Source: a bacterium
Lineage (GTDB): Bacteria > Armatimonadota > Fimbriimonadia > Fimbriimonadales > GBS-DC
Assembly: GCA_029335935.2 (NCBI GenBank)
Contig: JARJMV020000334.1
Span: forward strand, 1 to 6,112
DNA length: 6,112 bases
Direction of reading: 5' to 3'
Below the pieces are notes generated by a model that saw nothing but the letters and a program-made list of their open reading frames with translations, was not told the DNA's origin and did not search any database. Below, piece by piece: positions 1 to 6,112 of this stretch (position 1 is the stretch's first letter; every line of letters begins with the position of its first letter). Both the position numbers and the translations under genes were made by a program.

Positions 1-410
1 GTCTTGCCGATAGCGATTTCGATTTGCTTTTCGACGGTGATGCTGCTATCGTTGAGTGCAGGGCGTTGCAGGAGGGCGTCCATCTGCCCCTCCGCGCCGA
101 CCGCCAAGACATGTTGCAGCAGTTCGGCGGCGAGGTTCTGGAACTCCTCGTTGCGCGCCACGAAGTCGGTCTCACAGCGCAGGTCGATGAGTGCGCCTGT
201 GCGTCCATCCTCGCTGACGAGTCCTGCAATTACGCCTTGATTCACTTCCTTACTGGCGCGTTTGCTGGCGATAATCGCGCCTTTCTCGCGCAGGATGAGT
301 CGGGCTTTCTCCATATCGCCGCCTGCTTGCTCCAGCGCGCTTTTGCAGTCCATAAACCCTGCGCCGGTCTCGTCGCGCAGTTCCTTGATGAGTTGTGGGC
401 TAATGCTCAT
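1..410 (-). CDS. tsf: Elongation factor Ts, N-terminal part (gene runs off the left edge)
   Basis: EF-Ts is the cytoplasmic nucleotide exchange factor that releases GDP from EF-Tu during translation elongation. The 136 visible residues begin [20 protein letters not shown], the typical N-terminal UBA-like domain (about residues 1-45) that binds EF-Tu. The family signature [10 protein letters not shown] follows at residues 81-90; its Asp-Phe pair (D82, F83) corresponds to the residues known to disturb the Mg site of EF-Tu. The start ATG (410-408) is fixed by the sequence GGAGGAGG seven nt upstream. It overlaps the rpsB stop codon by four bases (ATGA), so the two genes are almost certainly cotranscribed and translationally coupled. 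The linker after the UBA domain ([20 protein letters not shown]) departs somewhat from the common A-A-K-K-A-G-R form but keeps its spacing. The core and C-terminal domains lie outside the window. Identity is secure. Confidence 0.96.
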   Translation of the reverse strand, partial: MSISPQLIKELRDETGAGFMDCKSALEQAGGDMEKARLILREKGAIIASKRASKEVNQGVIAGLVSEDGRTGALIDLRCETDFVARNEEFQNLAAELLQHVLAVGAEGQMDALLQRPALNDSSITVEKQIEIAIGK

Positions 411-1300
411 CGGTAATCCTCCTCCAGATCTTCTAAGCGGTGTCGCTTCATCAGTTCCCATTCTTTGCCCATAATTTCCTCGTCGGAGAGGGGCGTGGCA
501 GGCGTGATTTCCTCGCCGAACATCTTGCCGTACTCCGCCACCTGTTCGGGGGGCAGTGGGGCTTCCTCTTCGACGATGGGCATCTCTTCGGTGGGCACGA
601 CCTCTGCGCCCTGCCATTCGAGCTGTTTCTCTTCGATAATCGCTTCGGCGATGCGCCCTGCAATCAGGCGGATGGCGCGTATGGCGTCGTCGTTGCCGGG
701 GATGGGATAGTCTACCTCGTCGGGATTGCAGTTTGTGTCGACGATGGCGATGGTCGTGATGCCCAGTTTCCGCGCTTCGGCGACGGCGGTATGCTCCTCT
801 TTGAGGTCGACCAAGAACAGCGCGGATGGCAGTTTGGGCATCTCCTTGACTCCGCCGAGGTTGCGCTCCAGTTTCTCGTATTCTTTGCGCAGGCGGGACG
901 CCTCCTTTTTGGGGATGCGCTCCAGCTCGCCCTCTTGGATCATGCGCTCCAGCTCCTTGAGCCGTTTCACGCGCGATTGGATGGTGCGGAAGTTGGTCAG
1001 CGTGCCGCCGAGCCAGCGATAGGTGATGTGGAACTGTCGGCTGCGGATGGCGGCTTCCTTGATGGCGTCGCGCGCCTGCTTCTTCGTGCCGACGAACAGC
1101 ACATGCCCGCCGCTGTTGACTATCTCTTTGACGGCGCGCTGCGCTTTGTCGAACATCTCGACGGTCTTATGCAGGTCGATAATGTGGATGCCGCTGCGTG
1201 CGCCGTAGATATAGCGGCGCATGTTGGGATGCCACTTCCGAGTCGGATGCCCGAAGTGGACGCCCGCTTCCAAAAGGTCGCGCATATTCAGTTCTGCCAT
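407..1300 (-). CDS. rpsB: 30S ribosomal protein S2 with a long acidic C-terminal extension
   Basis: S2 binds late to the back of the 30S subunit between head and body and is needed for S1 docking and initiation. The N-terminus is canonical: [19 protein letters not shown] at residues 9-27, [17 protein letters not shown] at 30-46, then [10 protein letters not shown] at 67-76 and [11 protein letters not shown] at 94-104. A coiled-coil hairpin spans about 105-150, and [19 protein letters not shown] (158-176) and [14 protein letters not shown] (202-215) complete the core. At 297 residues it is about 55 longer than the E. coli protein (241). Residues 226-297 form a tail with about 21 Asp/Glu against 6 Lys/Arg and Pro-rich stretches. 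The ATG at 1300 has GGAGG six nt upstream. The gene heads a unit with tsf. A candidate promoter at 1408-1413 would give a leader of about 100 nt, long enough for S2 autoregulation, which is known in other bacteria but not shown here. Confidence 0.97.
   Translation of the reverse strand: MAELNMRDLLEAGVHFGHPTRKWHPNMRRYIYGARSGIHIIDLHKTVEMFDKAQRAVKEIVNSGGHVLFVGTKKQARDAIKEAAIRSRQFHITYRWLGGTLTNFRTIQSRVKRLKELERMIQEGELERIPKKEASRLRKEYEKLERNLGGVKEMPKLPSALFLVDLKEEHTAVAEARKLGITTIAIVDTNCNPDEVDYPIPGNDDAIRAIRLIAGRIAEAIIEEKQLEWQGAEVVPTEEMPIVEEEAPLPPEQVAEYGKMFGEEITPATPLSDEEIMGKEWELMKRHRLEDLEEDYR
418..425 (-). promoter_or_regulatory. Shine-Dalgarno of tsf embedded in the rpsB reading frame
   Basis: On the minus strand this reads GGAGGAGG, seven nt before the tsf ATG. 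The same bases encode part of the Leu-Glu-Glu run near the S2 C-terminus (residues 292-294). It decides the tsf start and means that ribosomes ending S2 pass directly over the tsf initiation site. Confidence 0.85.
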
Positions 1301-1402
1301 TGTTTGCCTCCGGGTTGGTTCCTCCCGCGCCGTCAGCCGCGCTTACAATCTCCGCCTGGGTGGGCGAAGACACCCTCGCGCGTCGGGCGCGGTATGTGAT
1401 GA
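1301..1402 (-). promoter_or_regulatory. Putative rpsB 5' leader with a small hairpin
   Basis: If transcription starts about seven nt past the candidate -10 box, rpsB has a leader of roughly 100 nt. Within it, minus-strand bases 1368-1363 (UUCGCC) can pair with 1356-1351 (GGCGGA). This gives a 6-bp stem with one G-U pair and a 6-nt loop. A weaker GC-rich CGCG/CGCG stem is possible nearer the start codon. The SD (GGAGG) lies just before the ATG, and a second GGGAGG lies about 15 nt further upstream. A leader of this size would suit feedback by S2, but I cannot match it to a described leader motif, and GC-rich sequence folds easily by chance. Confidence 0.35.
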
Positions 1403-1407
1403 GCGAT

Positions 1408-1413
1408 AGTATA
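1408..1413 (-). promoter_or_regulatory. Candidate -10 box of the rpsB-tsf promoter
   Basis: On the minus strand this reads TATACT, preceded directly by GG (GGTATACT). It is one mismatch from the sigma-70 consensus TATAAT. No convincing -35 is found 15-18 bp upstream. It is the best promoter-like element between the two divergent genes for the leftward direction, and it lies about 107 bp upstream of the rpsB ATG. Confidence 0.55.
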
Positions 1414-1419
1414 CCCGAC

Positions 1420-1447
1420 TTTGCGCTGCCCCCGAGAGAGGTATAAT
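1420..1447 (+). promoter_or_regulatory. Candidate promoter of the DUF3084 gene
   Basis: A perfect TATAAT stands at 1442-1447, preceded by GG. A weak -35 (TTTGCG at 1420-1425 with a 16-bp spacer, or TTGCGC at 1421-1426 with 15 bp) matches the consensus at only three of six bases. The predicted start of transcription, about 1453-1458, falls at or a few bases before the ATG at 1458, which implies a leaderless or nearly leaderless mRNA. The element is interleaved with the leftward rpsB promoter. Confidence 0.65.
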
Positions 1448-1457
1448 TTTCGCGTCG

Positions 1458-2981
1458 ATGACTTTCACGATGCTGATGATTGTGGCGTTTCTAACGCTGT
1501 TTGGGGGCGCGCTGGCGTATGCTGCCGATGGGCTTGGCAGGAAACTGGGCAAGCAGCGGCTGAGCCTGTTCGGCATCCGCCCGCGCCACACGGCGACGCT
1601 CATCACCACCGCCACGGGCTGCCTCACCGTCGCGCTGACCGTGATGGGCATGACGCTCGCCAACGAGTCGTTCCGTGCATGGATTACGCGCGGCGACCAG
1701 ATCCTACAAGAACTGCACGCCAACGAGGCGCGCTTGAAGGAGCTGCAAGCGCGCAACGCTGAGTTGGAATCCGTCAATCAGCAAATCCGCGCCCGACAAG
1801 CGCAACTCAGCAGCGAACTCGCCAAACTCGAACGCGAGTATCAAGCCCAACTTGCGCAGGCAGAGCAGCTCCGCGCCCAGCTCAGCCAGGTCAACGCGCA
1901 ACTGCAGTCGACACAGGCACGCTTGGGCGACGCGAACCGCCAACTCACTCAAGCGCAGCGCACCCGCGAGCAGCTCGAGGCGCAGATTCGCGCCGAGCGC
2001 GCGCATATCAACACGCTTAGGCAAGCCCAAGACGCCCTGCGCCGCCAGAACGACGAGTTCGCCCAGCAAGGCGCGTCGCTCGCTTCCGAAAACGCACAGT
2101 TAGACCGCGAGAACCGACGCCTGCGTGAGGCGGGCGAGCAACTCCAAGCCCAGAACCGCCAACTGGAAGAGCAGAACCGTCAACTCGAAAGCCAAAATAG
2201 TATCCTGTTAGACCGCGCGGCGAGCCTACGCGTGCAACTCATCGAGCTGGAGCAAGCGACGCGCGAACTGGCGCAACTGGCGAACATCCGACTGCGCCCG
2301 ATTGCCGTCCAAATCGAGGAAGAGCTCGGTCGAATCGTCGTCGACGCAGGCTTGAGCGAGGTGCGCGTGCGTCAGGCGTTGCAAGACCTGCTGAACCTCG
2401 CCGACCACACTGCCCGCGCGCGCGGCGCCAGCCCTGCCGTCGGGCAAAACCGCGCCGTGTTCATCCCCGATAAGCGCGTGCGGCTCGCCACAGGCGAGCA
2501 AGACGAAATCTCAGAAAGCGAGAGCCTCGAAGCCATCGTGCAGAACATCCGCGCCTCCAGAGACTCTGTGGTGGTGATTGCCCTCTCGCTGACCAACACG
2601 GCGCAGGGCGAACCTGCCCCTATTGAGCTGCGCCTGTTCCGCAACCGCAAAGTGTTCGACGCCCACGAGGAGATTGCGCGGCTGACCATCGACTGTCGTC
2701 CCGACCGCAACCCGTTGGGGCAGGTGCTACACTTCCTGCAGTCGGAGGTGCGCCGCCGCGCCATCGAGGCAGGCATCCTGCCCCGACAGGAACGCGCAGG
2801 CATGCCGCCCACCGTCGGCGAGACCGAACCCGAGGCGCTGATTGAGCTGATGGAACAGGCGCGGCGGTGCCGTACCGAGCGCGTGGTGCTGATTGTGCGC
2901 GCCGCCAAGACGACCTACGCGGGCGATACGCTGACCCTGAAGTTCGAGACGCTGCCCGAACGCGCAGCAGGAAGAGGCTAA
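1458..2981 (+). CDS. DUF3084 protein: two-TM anchor, long coiled coil, C-terminal domain of unknown function
   Basis: The cellular role is unknown. The N-terminus matches the DUF3084 pattern. A first membrane segment (about residues 4-23) is followed by the polar block DGLGRKLGKQRLSLFGIRPR (24-43), the family hallmark, and then a second membrane segment (about 46-67). Residues 80-275 are a long coiled coil rich in Gln, Glu, Arg and Leu, including near-exact heptads QNRQLEE/QNRQLES (232-245). The last 230 residues form a mixed alpha/beta domain. It includes the strands VVVIALSLTN (371-380) and RVVLIVRAAKTTYAGDTLTL (475-494), with no catalytic motif I recognise. I infer a membrane-anchored rod, with the side of the membrane uncertain. 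The ATG at 1458 has no SD in the expected window but lies 10 nt after a perfect -10 box; M5 and M7 are alternative starts with no better SD. nfo follows after 13 nt, so both are probably in one transcript. DUF3084 membership is confident; function is not. Confidence 0.88.
   Translation: MTFTMLMIVAFLTLFGGALAYAADGLGRKLGKQRLSLFGIRPRHTATLITTATGCLTVALTVMGMTLANESFRAWITRGDQILQELHANEARLKELQARNAELESVNQQIRARQAQLSSELAKLEREYQAQLAQAEQLRAQLSQVNAQLQSTQARLGDANRQLTQAQRTREQLEAQIRAERAHINTLRQAQDALRRQNDEFAQQGASLASENAQLDRENRRLREAGEQLQAQNRQLEEQNRQLESQNSILLDRAASLRVQLIELEQATRELAQLANIRLRPIAVQIEEELGRIVVDAGLSEVRVRQALQDLLNLADHTARARGASPAVGQNRAVFIPDKRVRLATGEQDEISESESLEAIVQNIRASRDSVVVIALSLTNTAQGEPAPIELRLFRNRKVFDAHEEIARLTIDCRPDRNPLGQVLHFLQSEVRRRAIEAGILPRQERAGMPPTVGETEPEALIELMEQARRCRTERVVLIVRAAKTTYAGDTLTLKFETLPERAAGRG
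2151..2213 (+). repeat. 21-bp in-frame repeats encoding coiled-coil heptads
   Basis: Two 21-base units, 2151-2171 and 2172-2192, encode QNRQLEE and QNRQLES and differ at only a few bases. A third unit, 2193-2213 (QNSILLD), is strongly diverged. They continue the heptad register of the coiled coil and look like a local internal duplication inside the DUF3084 gene. Confidence 0.6.
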
Positions 2982-2994
2982 CGCGCAGCGAACG

Positions 2995-3837
2995 GTGTCT
3001 GCTCTGCAACGGCGGATTGGCGCACACACCTCCACTGCGGGCGGTCTGCACCACGCGCTCTACGAGGGCAAACGGCTCGGCTGTACCGCTGTGCAAATCT
3101 TTACTTCCAGCCCGCGCCAGTGGAAGCCCGCCAGCGTCGCGCCCGAACAGGTTCAACAGCTCCAGCACGCCCGCGCTGAGACGGGCATCGAATGTGTTGT
3201 GTCGCACGCCGCCTACCTGATCAACCTCGCCTCGCCCGACCCCGACACCCGCCAGAAGTCGCTGGCGGCGTATGCGGCGGAGCTGCACCGCTGCGCCGCG
3301 TTGGGCATCCGCTACGCCGTCGTGCATATGGGCTCCCACCCCGACTTCGAGACGGGCATGGGATTGCTCATCGCGAGCCTGCGCCAACTGCTCACGGAGA
3401 CGCCCCACTCGGTGTGCATCGCGATGGAAACCATGGCAGGTCAAGGCAACGCGCTCTGCTACCGATTTGAGCATTTTGCGCGAATTTACGACGCCCTGCC
3501 CGACGAACGGCTCGTGATATGCGCCGACTCGTGCCACCTGTTCGCCGCTGGCTACGACCTGCGCACGCCCGACGCCTACCACGCCGTATGGACGGAGTTT
3601 GACCAACTGATCGGGCTATCGCGCTTGCAGGTGTGGCACTTGAACGACTCCAAAAAGCCGCTCGGCTCGCGCGTGGATCGGCATGAGCATATTGGCGAGG
3701 GCGAACTGGGCATCGGCGCGTTCGAGCTGATTCTAACCGACTCGCGTTTCGCCGCGCTGCCGATGCTCATCGAGACGCCCGACGAGCAACGCTTTGCCGA
3801 AGATTTGCAGAAGCTATGGGGCATCGTCGGCGCGTGA
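2995..3837 (+). CDS. nfo: Endonuclease IV (class II AP endonuclease, TIM-barrel trinuclear zinc enzyme)
   Basis: Endonuclease IV cuts DNA 5' to abasic sites and removes 3'-blocking groups in base excision repair. At 280 residues it is close to the E. coli protein (285). The start region RRIGAHTSTAGGL and the motif FTSSPRQW (36-43) are typical. All nine known metal ligands can be placed: H71 (VVSHAAYLINLA), H111 (AVVHMGSH), E145 (CIAMETMAGQG), D178 and H181 (CADSCHLFAAGYDL), H215 (WHLND), D228 and H230 (RVDRHEHIGEG) and E260 (LIETP). The three zinc-site motifs used as family signatures are therefore present, and the enzyme should be active. The GTG start at 2995 is chosen because the conserved IGAH motif begins six residues later and no other ATG, GTG or TTG fits. 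It has no SD at normal distance; GGAAGAGG at 2970-2977 is 17 nt away. Translation probably relies on ribosomes finishing the DUF3084 gene 13 nt upstream. Confidence 0.96.
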   Translation: MSALQRRIGAHTSTAGGLHHALYEGKRLGCTAVQIFTSSPRQWKPASVAPEQVQQLQHARAETGIECVVSHAAYLINLASPDPDTRQKSLAAYAAELHRCAALGIRYAVVHMGSHPDFETGMGLLIASLRQLLTETPHSVCIAMETMAGQGNALCYRFEHFARIYDALPDERLVICADSCHLFAAGYDLRTPDAYHAVWTEFDQLIGLSRLQVWHLNDSKKPLGSRVDRHEHIGEGELGIGAFELILTDSRFAALPMLIETPDEQRFAEDLQKLWGIVGA

Positions 3838-3847
3838 CGCTATCAGG

Positions 3848-3853
3848 TATACT
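3848..3853 (+). promoter_or_regulatory. Candidate -10 box of the atpD-atpC promoter
   Basis: TATACT preceded by GG (GGTATACT), the same eight bases as the candidate rpsB box. It begins 11 bases after the nfo stop codon. There is no recognisable -35 at 15-18 bp; that stretch lies in the last codons of nfo. The predicted transcript start near 3860 gives a leader of about 44 nt. Some readthrough from nfo is also likely, as I see no terminator between the genes. Confidence 0.55.
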
Positions 3854-3856
3854 TCC

Positions 3857-3876
3857 TTTGTGCATCTGGGCACAGA
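3857..3876 (+). other. Small hairpin at the expected 5' end of the atpD mRNA
   Basis: TTTGTGC (3857-3863) can pair with GCACAGA (3870-3876) around a 6-nt loop: a perfect 5-bp core TGTGC/GCACA extended by one wobble and one A-T pair. No run of T follows, so it does not look like an intrinsic terminator for nfo. It might be a 5'-end stabilising stem or a binding site, or it might be chance. Confidence 0.3.
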
Positions 3877-3882
3877 TTGTGA

Positions 3883-5307
<1,425 letters not shown>

Positions 5308-5310
5308 GCG

Positions 5311-5718
5311 ATGCGCGAGTTTCTGTTGTCGATTGTGAACCCTGAGCGCACGGTGCTGGAAGAGCGCGTGGTGCATGTACGCTTGCCCGGCAGCGAGGGC
5401 TACTTCGGCGTGATGGCGGGGCACATGCCCTTCTTCGCGCAGTTGCAGTACGGCGTGGGCGAGTATCGGCGCGCGGACGGCGTCACGCGCAAGTTCACGG
5501 TGTTGGGCGGCTTCGCTGAGGTGCTGCCCGACCGCACGATTGTGCTGGCGGACGGCGCGGAACTCGCCGACGAGATCGACCCCGACCGCGCGCGCGTCGC
5601 CCTGCGCCGTGCGCTGGAAGTGCTGAGCCAGCCGCTCTCGGAAGAAGAACTCGCCGAGGCACGGCTCGCCGCCGAACGCGCCAAAGCCCGCCTGCGCGCC
5701 CTCGGCGAACAGGTGTAG
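5311..5718 (+). CDS. atpC: F1 ATP synthase epsilon subunit
   Basis: Epsilon sits on the central stalk with gamma, links F1 to the c-ring and can inhibit ATP hydrolysis through its C-terminal helices. The protein has 135 residues, a normal bacterial length. The N-terminal beta-sandwich shows the usual LSIVNPERTVLEERVVHVRL (6-25) and PGSEGYFGVMAGHMPF (26-41), and GGFAEVLPDRTIVLADGAE (66-84) ends the domain. The C-terminal helical hairpin (about 88-135) is complete and Arg/Ala/Glu-rich. It contains IDPDRA (89-94), which fits the I/L-D-x-x-R-A motif that binds ATP in some bacterial epsilon subunits such as that of Bacillus PS3. The ATG lies three nt after the atpD stop and has AGGGGG (5297-5302) eight nt upstream, so the two are translated from one message. 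The next gene starts only 15 nt downstream. Confidence 0.96.
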   Translation: MREFLLSIVNPERTVLEERVVHVRLPGSEGYFGVMAGHMPFFAQLQYGVGEYRRADGVTRKFTVLGGFAEVLPDRTIVLADGAELADEIDPDRARVALRRALEVLSQPLSEEELAEARLAAERAKARLRALGEQV

Positions 5719-5733
5719 CCCAGTCGAATCGCC

Positions 5734-6112
5734 ATGCTGACAATTGCCCGCAGCGGTCGTGCGCTGACGCCGATTATCGTGCAACGCGGCGCAACAGAGC
5801 CTGAGCGATACGCAGCTGACGAGTTGGCGAAGTGCCTGCAGCAGATAACAGGCGCAGTATTTGATGTGCGCGAAGCCGATACGCTGCCCCCACGCGCGAT
5901 AGTGGTGGGTCAGGGCGCGCTCGCCGATCGGTTGCAAGCCGATATCGACAGGCGCACGCTCGGCGGCGAGGAGACCTTGCTCTTATGTCGCGACGGCTAC
6001 CTGCTGCTTTCGGGCGGGCGACCGCGCGGGACGCTCTACGCCGTCTATCGATTCCTGCAGAGGCAGCTGGGCGTGCGCTGGTGGACGCCGTGGGCGACAC
6101 AGACCCCACGCA
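5734..6112 (+). CDS. DUF4838 / GH67-N-like carbohydrate-active protein, N-terminal part (gene runs off the right edge)
   Basis: The 126 visible residues resemble the N-terminal domain that precedes the barrel in alpha-glucuronidase-like (GH67-N) and DUF4838 proteins. There is an entry strand, then EPERYAADELAKCLQQITGA (22-41), the strand RAIVVGQGALADRL (54-67) for the usual I-x-V-G segment, then DGYLLLSGGRPRGTLYAVYRF (87-107), and LGVRWWTPWA (112-121), the expected end of this domain. The catalytic barrel lies beyond the window, so substrate and activity cannot be stated. The ATG at 5734 is the only start between the in-frame atpC stop (5716-5718) and the conserved region, and it lacks a clear SD. 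No signal peptide is visible, which is unusual for a polysaccharide-acting enzyme and suggests cytoplasmic location or a start further downstream. It is only 15 nt from atpC with no terminator between, so cotranscription is possible. Confidence 0.75.
   Translation, partial: MLTIARSGRALTPIIVQRGATEPERYAADELAKCLQQITGAVFDVREADTLPPRAIVVGQGALADRLQADIDRRTLGGEETLLLCRDGYLLLSGGRPRGTLYAVYRFLQRQLGVRWWTPWATQTPR

Noticed and set aside
1167..1373. Possible upstream open frame in the rpsB leader (minus strand, GTG start)
   Set aside because: It overlaps the start of rpsB in another frame, has no SD, and its sequence shows no attenuation-type peptide. It is most likely chance.
440..1399. A 319-codon plus-strand open frame opposite rpsB
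   Set aside because: rpsB is certain on the other strand. This frame gives a Phe/Leu/Asp-rich mirror of S2 codons with no domain and no SD.
2620..3606. A 328-codon minus-strand open frame opposite the DUF3084 and nfo genes
   Set aside because: It is antisense to two confident genes, has no family resemblance, and has composition typical of a GC-driven shadow frame.

Overview
This is a gene-dense bacterial chromosome segment of fairly high GC, roughly 60% by eye. It carries mostly core genes: two on the minus strand on the left, then five on the plus strand. DUF3084, a beta/epsilon ATP synthase gene pair standing apart from the other atp genes, a long acidic tail on ribosomal protein S2, and a DUF4838/GH67-N-type gene together suggest Armatimonadota or a related lineage. 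That placement is an inference, not something the sequence proves. No HIP1 octamer (GCGATCGC) was found, which argues weakly against a typical cyanobacterium.

Left arm (1-1300, minus strand): rpsB (30S protein S2) followed by tsf (elongation factor Ts, cut by the left edge). The two overlap by an ATGA, and the tsf Shine-Dalgarno sequence lies inside the last codons of rpsB. The 157-bp gap at 1301-1457 is a divergent control region. It holds two back-to-back -10 boxes and a leader of about 100 nt for rpsB.

Middle (1458-3837, plus strand): a DUF3084 protein with two membrane segments, a long coiled coil and a C-terminal domain of unknown function, then endonuclease IV (nfo) 13 nt downstream. 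The DUF3084 -10 box sits so close to its ATG that the mRNA is probably leaderless or nearly so. nfo has a GTG start and no good ribosome-binding site, so it probably depends on translation of the gene before it.

Right arm (3838-6112, plus strand): a short promoter/leader region, then atpD (F1 beta) and atpC (F1 epsilon) 3 nt apart. After another 15 nt begins a gene for a DUF4838/GH67-N-like carbohydrate-active protein, cut by the right edge. The alpha and gamma genes that usually precede atpD are absent, because nfo is there instead.

The three clear transcription starts share a GGTATA(A/C)T box and lack a good -35. I see no mobile element, CRISPR array, tRNA, rRNA or clear intrinsic terminator. 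The least understood parts are the DUF3084 gene and its pairing with a DNA repair nuclease, the divergent promoter, and the S2 tail. I found no convincing new multi-gene system.
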